This document shows, piece after piece, positions 1 to 6,395 of a DNA stretch of 8,274 nt. The stretch is from a bacterium (GTDB lineage Bacteria > Bacteroidota > Ignavibacteria > Kapaibacteriales > UBA2268). The notes under the pieces were generated by a model. That model was not told the DNA's origin and ran no database searches. It was given only the letters and a program-made list of their open reading frames with translations. The DNA lies in the NCBI GenBank assembly GCA_030426865.1, contig JAUHXN010000122.1:1-8274 (forward strand), read 5' to 3'. Positions within the stretch are counted from its first letter, which is position 1, and every line of letters starts with the position of its first letter. The translations under genes were made by a program, and so were the position numbers.

Positions 1-11
1 TTCTACATATA

Positions 12-26
12 CGTACAAAATGTACG
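12..26. repeat. 15-bp perfect inverted repeat, possible operator
   Basis: CGTACA-AAA-TGTACG is a perfect 6-3-6 palindrome ending 26 bases before the ATG of the small membrane protein gene. The position suits a repressor site or a weak hairpin in the upstream region, but no T-tract follows and I do not recognise the half-site. The region further upstream is outside the window. Confidence 0.25.
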
Positions 27-52
27 AAAGTGATTAATATTGAATTTGAATT

Positions 53-454
53 ATGAATGACCTAGAAAAGCTAAAACACCTGTTCTTATTTAAAGATGTT
101 ACTGATAGCGATAGTCATACTGAACCAGTAGTTACCTATGGCTCTATAGTATGGGGTGTGTTATTACGCACAGCTCTGTTAGTTATTATAACTATGGTGC
201 TTATGTATGAGTTTGGTCATAGTGAGGTTTGGTATTTATCACTTTTCTTGATTTGGCTAATAGCTCTGTATCCGGGATGGCAACAATATCAAAATTACGA
301 AAACAGAATAAAAAAATTTGAAGAAGATACACTTTGTGGATCATGCAAGCATTTTAGTTCTGAAAGTCAACTGTGCCGACTATATGATGTACACGTTACA
401 ACTAATGATATCCCTTGCGAGGGAGAATCATGGGAACCTAAAAGTATGTACTAA
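53..454 (+). CDS. Small two-helix membrane protein with C-terminal four-cysteine motif, function unknown
   Basis: I do not recognise this 133-residue protein. Residues 1-28 are polar. Two hydrophobic segments follow at about 30-54 and 57-78, joined by a very short turn, so it is probably a helical hairpin in the inner membrane. A basic and acidic stretch (YENRIKKFEED) then leads into a tail with four cysteines at 95, 98, 108 and 122 (CGSCKHF, then QLC, then IPCEG). Spacing CxxC-x9-C-x13-C, with a histidine after the first pair, looks like a small zinc or iron-sulfur site, but that is inference. The positively charged flank suggests both ends face the cytoplasm. The ATG is the first in the frame, since a stop lies two codons upstream, and no Shine-Dalgarno is seen. 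Its stop lies one base from the stop of the convergent GWxTD gene. Confidence 0.75.
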   Translation: MNDLEKLKHLFLFKDVTDSDSHTEPVVTYGSIVWGVLLRTALLVIITMVLMYEFGHSEVWYLSLFLIWLIALYPGWQQYQNYENRIKKFEEDTLCGSCKHFSSESQLCRLYDVHVTTNDIPCEGESWEPKSMY

Positions 455-455
455 T

Positions 456-1766
456 TTAGATTTCTTTGATCTCAACTAATCTATAATCTCCAGCACCTAT
501 TAGCTCGAATACATATTCTTTCTTTTGATTAGAATATCTCCAAATTATTAATGTTTTATCATCAATAAAATCTTCCTCGATCTCATTTGGGGCTGATTTC
601 AGAATGTATATTTTACCTCTGTCAGTTTCAGCACCATCATCTTCTGATATTGTTTTAAAATTAAAAAACGCATAATCAACACGAACATAATACTGTTGCA
701 ATGCTTCGTTGAACGGAGTTAGTGGTGTAGGGTCTTTCGTTTTCCAATATTCAAGAAATGATTTAGAGATATCATCAGAATTATTGATGCTTTCTATCTC
801 ATTTTCTGTTGCTATATACTTTAGTATTTTTATAGCATAGGGTAATCTATTTAGAGAAATTGGTTGGCTAATCCATTCTATTCTTATATCAAAATTTGTT
901 ATTTTATTGTTGTTTTTACTGATATTAAGTACGTATTCACCAGGTATTACTTTGATGCCAGGTAAGTCTATGTCTAATACATCATAAGTCTTATTCCGTT
1001 TCAAATCAAATTTTACATCAGAATAGTTATTAGTAAAGCTAAAGTCAACATTTTCTATAACTTTACATATACCGTTAACTTCGTTTTTACTATCCCATTT
1101 TAATGCATTGTCACCTATGTCTTTTTTCTTAGTTAAAGTATATGTGTAATTAGCATCTTCTAAATTTTCAGCAGGGATAAGTATTTTTGCACCTTGAGCA
1201 TCGAATGATATTATTTTATTTAATCCGAAAGGTTGCAATTCTGTATATACATCTGTTCTTTGAGTGTTGAATAATATGGGGGTATATAGTTCAGGTTTCT
1301 GACTTACGTCAATACTATGCTTTTTAGTTGCTAAATAGCTATTGTCTTTAATATCAAATTTGATTTCAATATCAAACTTTCCTCTTGGTAATATTATTTC
1401 TTGAATTCCTTCTACGTAAATACTTTTACTTAATGTTTGCTCATAATCTTTGAAATAAATAGTGTCAGAGATTTTAGAACGGTTTTTTACTATCCCATCA
1501 CTGTTTTGAAATAATATTTCTACATCGAGTACTCCGAAATATTTACCAAAATTTGGTCCATCTTTGACTTTCTGAAATCTTAATGATTCGTTGGCTGCTT
1601 TGACTAATATAGCTAATCGGGTAGAATCGGGATTACTATAAGGTAATTCCAGAACCTCAGAAAAAAGTGACTCGCCATAAGAATAGTACTTCGATTTGTC
1701 TATCTGAGCCGATAGCGAAATCGATACAAAAAGGAGTAAAACAACTAATAATTTATTCATTTTCAT
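456..1766 (-). CDS. Exported GWxTD-domain protein
   Basis: This 436-residue protein begins with a signal peptide (hydrophobic core LLVVLLLFVSISLSA, probable cleavage before Gln21), so it is exported to the periplasm or outer membrane. No lipobox cysteine follows. The middle is beta-rich and unassigned. The last 125 residues or so match the GWxTD domain: EYWKTKDPTPLTPFNEA at about 339-355, a YYVRVDYAFFNF segment, then GAETDRGKIYIL at 378-389 and a WRY strand near 413. The family-naming tryptophan is alanine here (GAETD). GWxTD proteins have no settled function. The start overlaps the end of ruvX by 14 bases (8 if the second ATG, at 1760, is used), so the two are probably co-transcribed and translationally coupled. 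The start choice between residues 1 and 3 is open. Confidence 0.82.
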   Translation of the reverse strand: MKMNKLLVVLLLFVSISLSAQIDKSKYYSYGESLFSEVLELPYSNPDSTRLAILVKAANESLRFQKVKDGPNFGKYFGVLDVEILFQNSDGIVKNRSKISDTIYFKDYEQTLSKSIYVEGIQEIILPRGKFDIEIKFDIKDNSYLATKKHSIDVSQKPELYTPILFNTQRTDVYTELQPFGLNKIISFDAQGAKILIPAENLEDANYTYTLTKKKDIGDNALKWDSKNEVNGICKVIENVDFSFTNNYSDVKFDLKRNKTYDVLDIDLPGIKVIPGEYVLNISKNNNKITNFDIRIEWISQPISLNRLPYAIKILKYIATENEIESINNSDDISKSFLEYWKTKDPTPLTPFNEALQQYYVRVDYAFFNFKTISEDDGAETDRGKIYILKSAPNEIEEDFIDDKTLIIWRYSNQKKEYVFELIGAGDYRLVEIKEI

Positions 1767-2196
1767 TTATAAAGTTTCTTAATATTACTGCAGCTGCCGT
1801 CATATCCAAATTACCTTTCTTCCGACGGTCTTTCTTTTTTTTGCCATTTGCCACCATCATACTCATAGCTTCTTTACTAGAGAAGTTTTCATCGTACAAG
1901 ACAACATCTACACCTGATATAACGGATAGCTTCTCTCTAAAGTTTTCGATTGCTACTAATACTTCAGAACTTTGTCCATCGTAGCGTATTGGCTGACCTA
2001 TTACTATGAGCCCAGTATTCTGGGCTTTTATTTCTTGTATTATATCATCGAATAATGATTTGCTTGTGGCATCGAAGACCTTGACTGGTCTTATAGTTAT
2101 ATGTAACTCATCTGATACAGCGAAACCTATTCTTTTCAATCCATAGTCGAAACAGACTATTCTTTTGTATTTATATTTACTCAGGTCAATTTTCAT
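1753..2196 (-). CDS. ruvX: RuvX/YqgF-family Holliday junction resolvase-like nuclease
   Basis: The product is a 147-residue YqgF/RuvX protein of the RNase H fold, usual family length about 140-150. In the family it is linked to pre-16S rRNA 5' processing and to Holliday junction resolution in the cytoplasm. The three acidic sites are present: Asp17 in CFDYGLKRIGFAVSD, Glu103 in YDENFSS, and Asp131 in LDMTAAAVILRNFI. The strand GLIVIGQPIRYDG matches the family's VVGLP..xDG segment. In the second motif Asn replaces the more usual Arg (DEN for DER). I chose ATG at 2196; an in-frame TTG at 2205 would add only Met-Gln-Leu. The stop overlaps the start of the downstream GWxTD gene, which indicates an operon with ruvX first. 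Its upstream region is shared with the divergent T9SS-cargo gene. Confidence 0.93.
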   Translation of the reverse strand: MKIDLSKYKYKRIVCFDYGLKRIGFAVSDELHITIRPVKVFDATSKSLFDDIIQEIKAQNTGLIVIGQPIRYDGQSSEVLVAIENFREKLSVISGVDVVLYDENFSSKEAMSMMVANGKKKKDRRKKGNLDMTAAAVILRNFINENE

Positions 2197-2289
2197 TAAT
2201 TGCAATTTAATGAAAAAATATATGTTATAAGGTTTTATAAGACTATGAATTTTGGATTGATATTATTTTACAAATACTGCATTTATTTC

Positions 2290-2304
2290 TTGTTATTGTA
2301 ACAA
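2290..2304. repeat. 15-bp perfect inverted repeat in divergent promoter region
   Basis: TTGTTA-TTG-TAACAA is a perfect 6-3-6 palindrome in the 160-bp divergent region between ruvX (-) and the secreted propeller gene (+). Position and symmetry would suit an operator serving one or both genes, but I do not recognise the half-site and AT-rich DNA gives such palindromes by chance. I could not find a convincing TAnnTTTG promoter on either strand here. An AGGA at 2349-2352 is a plausible ribosome binding site for the plus-strand gene. Confidence 0.2.
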
Positions 2305-2358
2305 AATGGCATATCTATTGTCTTAATAGTTGTATAAGCAATTAAAACAGGATAATAT

Positions 2359-3702
2359 ATGAAATTTATTTACACTTTTACATTTTTGTTAATTCTATTC
2401 CACACATCTACATTTTCCCGAGAATGGGAATTGATTGATAATAATAGTACTATATTCAATCCGAAAGGAGAAGAATTCCACTTCAAATCTTTTGAAATGG
2501 AAGAGCTATTTGGGACTTTCTATACAGTCAATTTGAGTAATACTAATGGAGTATTATTCTCAAATGATTTGGGTCATAGGTGGGATGTAGCTTTCTACGA
2601 AACACTTAATTCAGCTAATGTATCCAACATAATCTATGATTTGGTAAAGCAAGGTGATCAGTTATATGTTCCTGCTGACAATGGAATAATACATATACTT
2701 GACTCGGAAACTAAAAAGTGGAGAAAAATACCTATCTCTAATCAATATAAAGAACCTGCAAAATATCTTCAATTTGTGAATGATTCTGTAGCATTCGTCG
2801 GCTTTCATTTCACGTATGGATTTTTCAAAACTACTAATAAAGGTATAAATTGGAAGCCAATGGAAGGTGTTCTACCTACAACTAATCTTAATTTTAATTT
2901 CCTGAACTTTGTTGCAGTTAGTGAAGATGAGCTGTATATGGTTGGCTCAGTCGATGATTCCCTTCGCTTTTATAAAACCACAAATAGTGGTGACAGTTGG
3001 ACTAGTTTTGAATCAGAATTGTTCGAAGAGTCTGAGTTAATAACTAATGAATACTACAATCTAACTTACGAAGCACCATATTTTTATGTAGAGAATAGAT
3101 TTAAAGACTTAAAAATAGGTAAGACTTCTATTATGAGGTCGACTGATTTTATTACTTGGGAACCAGTGTTCGTCAGTGACTTTATTGATTTTGGAAAATT
3201 TATACATGGAATCAAATTCTATGGTAATGAGGGCTTTGCACTAGGAACACAAGTGTTCTTATACTCTAGTGACAAAGGAGATACTTGGTATGACATATAT
3301 GATGAAGATGATAGGTTCTATGACAACAGCAACCCAGTTAATGGTTTCTTCTTATTTAATGGTTATATATATGCTGCTAGTGCAATCGAAGAAAAAGATG
3401 AAGACGGTGGTATAATAAGAGTTAACAAATTTTTCCGATTTGATATGAGGAACTTCACAAGTGTAGAGAATGAGATATGGAATGTTAGCTTGTATCCTAA
3501 CCCTACAGAATCAATAATTAACATAGAATCAGATGAGTTGATTAACACCTATGAAATTATAGACTTAACTGGAAAAATTCATCATAGAAATCAATCGCAA
3601 ATAAATGATTATAGATTGAATATCAATATCGAAAACCTTATAAGTGGGACTTACTTTATCAGGATAAATGAGCGACTCTATAAACGTTTTGTGAAGAAAT
3701 AG
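2359..3702 (+). CDS. Secreted Asp-box beta-propeller protein with T9SS C-terminal sorting domain
   Basis: The 447-residue protein starts with a signal peptide (about residues 1-20, ending TFS before Arg21). The body holds repeated Asp-box (BNR-like) motifs of the form S/T-x-D/N-x-G-x-x-W: SNDLGHRW near 68-75, TTNKGINW 158-165, TTNSGDSW 207-214, SSDKGDTW 303-310, and a degenerate RSTDFITW near 260-267. Such repeats build seven-bladed propellers as in sortilin/sialidase-like or Ycf48-like proteins. The last 75 residues are a type A Por sorting domain: VSLYPNPTESIINI at 376-389, a YEIIDLTGK strand, ISGTYFIRI at 429-436, and a basic end. This predicts Sec export, then type IX secretion and surface attachment or release. 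No catalytic motif is visible, so binding or adhesion is possible but unproven. It starts 7 bases after AGGA and converges on der. Confidence 0.88.
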   Translation: MKFIYTFTFLLILFHTSTFSREWELIDNNSTIFNPKGEEFHFKSFEMEELFGTFYTVNLSNTNGVLFSNDLGHRWDVAFYETLNSANVSNIIYDLVKQGDQLYVPADNGIIHILDSETKKWRKIPISNQYKEPAKYLQFVNDSVAFVGFHFTYGFFKTTNKGINWKPMEGVLPTTNLNFNFLNFVAVSEDELYMVGSVDDSLRFYKTTNSGDSWTSFESELFEESELITNEYYNLTYEAPYFYVENRFKDLKIGKTSIMRSTDFITWEPVFVSDFIDFGKFIHGIKFYGNEGFALGTQVFLYSSDKGDTWYDIYDEDDRFYDNSNPVNGFFLFNGYIYAASAIEEKDEDGGIIRVNKFFRFDMRNFTSVENEIWNVSLYPNPTESIINIESDELINTYEIIDLTGKIHHRNQSQINDYRLNINIENLISGTYFIRINERLYKRFVKK

Positions 3703-3745
3703 GATATATTTCTCAAATTGCTTTAATTACATTAATAAGTAGATT

Positions 3746-3764
3746 TATATCCCGTAGGGATATA
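3746..3764. repeat. Short hairpin in spacer between convergent genes
   Basis: TATATCCC-GTA-GGGATATA is a perfect 8-bp inverted repeat with a three-base loop, in the 90-bp spacer between the ends of the T9SS-cargo gene and der. Neither side is followed by a T-tract, so it is not a standard intrinsic terminator, although it may protect or end both convergent transcripts. It could be one copy of a dispersed palindromic repeat; this window has only one copy. Confidence 0.45.
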
Positions 3765-3792
3765 ATATCAGTAGCAATAAGATAACTTAACT

Positions 3793-5118
3793 TTATCTAT
3801 CTTCCCATTTCTTGTTTTTCTTACGGAATAGCAAACTGATAGGAGTTCCTTCTAGGTCAAAATTTTCTCTTATTTGCCTTTCTACAAATCGTTTGTAGCT
3901 ATCTGGCAATAATTGTGGTTGGTTCAAAAATACTGTGAATAGAGGTGGCTCGGTTCCTACTTGTGTTATATAATTTATTCTCAAATCATATCCTCTTACA
4001 GCAGGGGCAGGAGTTCTCTCAAACAAATCAATAAGCACTTTATTCAGCTTACCTGTAGATATTCTTTTTTCTCTTCTTGCTTTTATTTCTTTGGCTATTT
4101 CTATTATTTTAAACACTCTAGTTCTCTCAGTTGCAGAAGTAAATATAACTGGAACAAAGTGAAAAGTCTTTACTTCTTCCAAAATAGATTTCTTCATCTT
4201 ATGAGCAGTGTCCGATTCTTCGTTGTCGATTAGATCCCATTTATTTACTGCTATTATAATTCCTTTTCTAGCTTCGTTTAGTAACTGAATTATTCGCTTA
4301 TCTTGCTCTTCGAAACCTCTCTCTGCATCTAAAATTACTACGCCTATGTCGCATCTATCAATAGCTCTGTGAGTACGAACCATACTCCACTTTTCTATAT
4401 TCTCATCTACTTTCGATTTTCTTCTTAGTCCTGCGGTATCTATTAGAACAATTTCTTCCCCGTGGAATTTTACAACCGAATCAATCGAATCACGAGTAGT
4501 CCCAGGTATATCAGTTACTATATTTCTATCTTGACCCAGTAGGGCATTGGTCAAACTTGATTTACCAGCATTCGGACGTCCTACTAATGCAATTTTAAGT
4601 CTATCATCATTTTCATCATAATCAACTATTGGAAAAGTCTCTACTAACTGATCCATAAAATCACCAGTACTTCTACCGTTATTGGCAGAAATAGGGAATG
4701 GGTCACCTAGTCCTAGTTCATAAAATTCGTAGGAATTATGATCCATAACATGATTGTCACACTTATTCACAACTAAAGTAACAGGCTTATCAGTCCCACG
4801 AAGTAACACACCTATATCTCTATCAAAACGAGTGATACCGTCTTTACCATCAACCATGAATATAATAGAATCTGCTTCTTCCATAGCTATCATAGCTTGC
4901 TCACGAATAGCTTTTTCCATAGTATCTTCGCTGCCAGGTATGAACCCACCAGTGTCTATGATATGGAAATGCTTTCCATTCCAATCGGAGCGACCATATA
5001 TCCTATCGCGTGTTACTCCAGGCTCGTCTTCTATTATTGCGTTTCTTTCACCAACTAATCTATTAAAAAGGGTTGATTTGCCAACGTTCGGACGACCAAC
5101 TATTGCTACTGTAACCAT
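3793..5118 (-). CDS. der: Ribosome-assembly GTPase Der (EngA)
   Basis: Der is a double GTPase needed for maturation of the 50S ribosomal subunit, and essential in bacteria studied. The 441-residue length is normal. First G domain: GRPNVGKS at 8-15, DTGG 55-58, NKCD 118-121. Second G domain: GRPNAGKS 180-187, the PGTTRDS switch near 205-211, DTAG 227-230, NKWD 292-295. A KH-like domain follows from about residue 355 to the end, containing ERTPAPAVRG and FVERQIRENFDLEGTPISLLFR. All nucleotide-binding motifs are intact. The start MVTVAIVG places the first strand directly before the P-loop, as is usual. It is divergent from coaC, with 72 bases between the starts, and convergent with the T9SS-cargo gene. 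Confidence 0.98.
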   Translation of the reverse strand: MVTVAIVGRPNVGKSTLFNRLVGERNAIIEDEPGVTRDRIYGRSDWNGKHFHIIDTGGFIPGSEDTMEKAIREQAMIAMEEADSIIFMVDGKDGITRFDRDIGVLLRGTDKPVTLVVNKCDNHVMDHNSYEFYELGLGDPFPISANNGRSTGDFMDQLVETFPIVDYDENDDRLKIALVGRPNAGKSSLTNALLGQDRNIVTDIPGTTRDSIDSVVKFHGEEIVLIDTAGLRRKSKVDENIEKWSMVRTHRAIDRCDIGVVILDAERGFEEQDKRIIQLLNEARKGIIIAVNKWDLIDNEESDTAHKMKKSILEEVKTFHFVPVIFTSATERTRVFKIIEIAKEIKARREKRISTGKLNKVLIDLFERTPAPAVRGYDLRINYITQVGTEPPLFTVFLNQPQLLPDSYKRFVERQIRENFDLEGTPISLLFRKKNKKWEDR

Positions 5119-5142
5119 GTTTTTTTGCTTTTTTCAGAAAAT

Positions 5143-5172
5143 AAAATTTAATTTACGGAATATGATTGTCAA
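5143..5172 (-). promoter_or_regulatory. Candidate Bacteroidota-type promoter for der
   Basis: Read on the minus strand, TTG (the start of TTGACA, 5172-5170) is followed after 19 bases by TAAATTTT (5150-5143). This is one mismatch from the Bacteroidota primary-sigma pattern TTG - about 19 bases - TAnnTTTG. Transcription would start near 5136, leaving a leader of about 18 bases before the der ATG. It is a visual match in AT-rich DNA and not proven. Confidence 0.3.
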
Positions 5173-5190
5173 CTTTGCACATAACATAAA

Positions 5191-5736
5191 ATGAAAAATA
5201 AAAATATTATACTTGGCATTACTGGTTCTATCTCTGCATACAAGTCTCCTTTCTTGGTAAGGGAGCTGATAAAAGAGGGTGCCAGCGTAAATTGCGTCAT
5301 TACACCAAGTGGCAAAAAGTTTGTTAGTAAGCTAGTACTTGACAATCTAAGTCGTAATATAACGATAGACGATATGTTCGACGATAAATTTCAAGACTCG
5401 GGTTCTTGGCATATTGATAAAGCACAAAAGTGTGATTTATTCATTATTGCTCCTTGTTCCGCAAATACTCTAGCGAAAATAGCTAATGGATTTTGTGATA
5501 ATGCACTCACTACTCTTACTACTGCCATACCCAAAGGAATACCTAAACTAATAGCTCCGGCTATGGATAGTGATATGTGGGAAAATAAGGCAATACAAAG
5601 AAACGTAGCCCAGTTAAAAGAAGATGGCTACGTAGTGTTAGACCCTGAATACGGCGAGCTAGCAAGCGGTATAATTGGTCAAGGAAGATTACCGGAAGTG
5701 CTAAACCTTATAGAATCAATCAAAGAGTATATATAA
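5191..5736 (+). CDS. coaC: Phosphopantothenoylcysteine decarboxylase (CoaC half of CoaBC)
   Basis: This flavoprotein decarboxylates 4'-phosphopantothenoylcysteine to 4'-phosphopantetheine in cytoplasmic CoA synthesis. The 181 residues correspond to the N-terminal half of a normal CoaBC. Seen: ILGITGSISAYK at 7-18 (FMN site), the catalytic His74 in SWHIDKA, IIAPCSANTLAKIANGFCDN at 85-104, the substrate clamp APAMDSDMW at 122-130, and GELASGIIGQGRLPE at 155-169. Two residues differ from E. coli Dfp: the clamp is PAMD where E. coli has PAMN, and ASG replaces ACG, putting Ser159 at the E. coli Cys158 position. From memory, the same pair occurs in Bacteroidota CoaBC, so I do not read it as inactivation. 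The gene ends in TAA overlapping the ATG of coaB by one base, within a (TA)4 tract. It is divergent from der. Confidence 0.92.
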   Translation: MKNKNIILGITGSISAYKSPFLVRELIKEGASVNCVITPSGKKFVSKLVLDNLSRNITIDDMFDDKFQDSGSWHIDKAQKCDLFIIAPCSANTLAKIANGFCDNALTTLTTAIPKGIPKLIAPAMDSDMWENKAIQRNVAQLKEDGYVVLDPEYGELASGIIGQGRLPEVLNLIESIKEYI

Positions 5737-5738
5737 TG
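5728..5738 (+). other. (TA)4 tract and TAATG stop/start junction splitting coaBC
   Basis: The eight bases TATATATA (5728-5735) run directly into ATG (5736-5738). In the present state coaC stops at TAA 5734-5736 and coaB starts at 5736. Removing one TA unit would give GAG TAT ATA ATG TCA, joining both frames into one 400-residue CoaBC with no stop. So the split depends on the length of a dinucleotide repeat, which is prone to slippage during replication or to miscounting in assembly. Confidence 0.7.
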
Positions 5739-6395
5739 TCATTTCTGAAAGGAAAAATGGTGCTTATCACCGCCGGACCCACTTATGAGCGAATAGATGA
5801 CGTTCGTTTTATTGGTAACTTTTCCTCGGGGAAAATGGGATTCGCTTTAGCAGAATCTGCGTTGAGAATGGGGGCTGTAGTTACACTCGTTACTGGCCCA
5901 ACTTGTCTGTATTGCAGTCCCGCTATAGATAGAATCGATATTGAGTCCGCAGAAGATATGTACCAAGTTGTAACAGCTAACTCCGAAAAGCAGGATGTTA
6001 TTATAATGTCAGCTGCTGTAGCAGATTATACTCCGAAAATCAAGCACAATGGTAAAATCAAGAAAAAAGAAGACTTTATGACAATAGAGCTAGTCAAAAC
6101 AAAGGATATACTGAAGGAGTTAGGTAGTAAAAAGAAAGATAATCAAATACTCGTTGGCTTTGCATTAGAAAGTGAAAAGCTATTAGAATATGCGAAAGGT
6201 AAACTAGAGCGGAAGAATTGCAATATCATAATAGCAAACCAAGCCAATAGTAGTGATAGTGGATTCGGAAAGGACATTAATACAATCACAATAATTGATG
6301 ATAAAGATAATGTAAAAGAGGTTGCTACAGCTCCCAAATCTGAAATAGCCGATTCTATTTTACAGTACGTTTCAGAATATAGTGAGCTGCCCTAA
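5736..6395 (+). CDS. coaB: Phosphopantothenate-cysteine ligase (CoaB half of CoaBC)
   Basis: This enzyme joins cysteine to 4'-phosphopantothenate, normally using CTP in bacteria, and supplies the substrate for CoaC. The 219 residues match the C-terminal half of CoaBC from its first strand: VLITAGPTYERIDDVRFIGN at 9-28, NFSSGKMG at 28-35 (Asn28 at the conserved E. coli Asn210 position), SAAVADYTPK at 92-101, KIKK at 107-110 (conserved lysine region), LVGFALE at 139-145, and ANQANSSDSGFGKDINTITII near 167-187. All recognised motifs are present, so the domain looks functional. The ATG overlaps the coaC stop as TAATG, which favours translational coupling. CoaC plus CoaB total 400 residues, the usual length of the fused protein. 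The last 41 bases overlap the convergent hpnE-like locus. Confidence 0.93.
   Translation: MSFLKGKMVLITAGPTYERIDDVRFIGNFSSGKMGFALAESALRMGAVVTLVTGPTCLYCSPAIDRIDIESAEDMYQVVTANSEKQDVIIMSAAVADYTPKIKHNGKIKKKEDFMTIELVKTKDILKELGSKKKDNQILVGFALESEKLLEYAKGKLERKNCNIIIANQANSSDSGFGKDINTITIIDDKDNVKEVATAPKSEIADSILQYVSEYSELP

Noticed and set aside
1667..1984. Plus-strand ORF opposite ruvX and the GWxTD gene start
   Set aside because: It is antisense to two recognised, overlapping genes and has no domain-like content.
2197..2205. TTG at 2205 as the ruvX start
   Set aside because: It adds only three residues, while ATG at 2196 gives a normal-length family N-terminus directly before the first strand.
3746..3764. 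Hairpin as a standard bidirectional terminator
   Set aside because: No run of T follows the stem on either strand, so it is listed as a repeat/hairpin only.
4754..5194. Plus-strand ORF opposite the Der N-terminal G domain (also 3961-4233)
   Set aside because: Both are mirror frames of the strongly conserved der gene, with no family signal.
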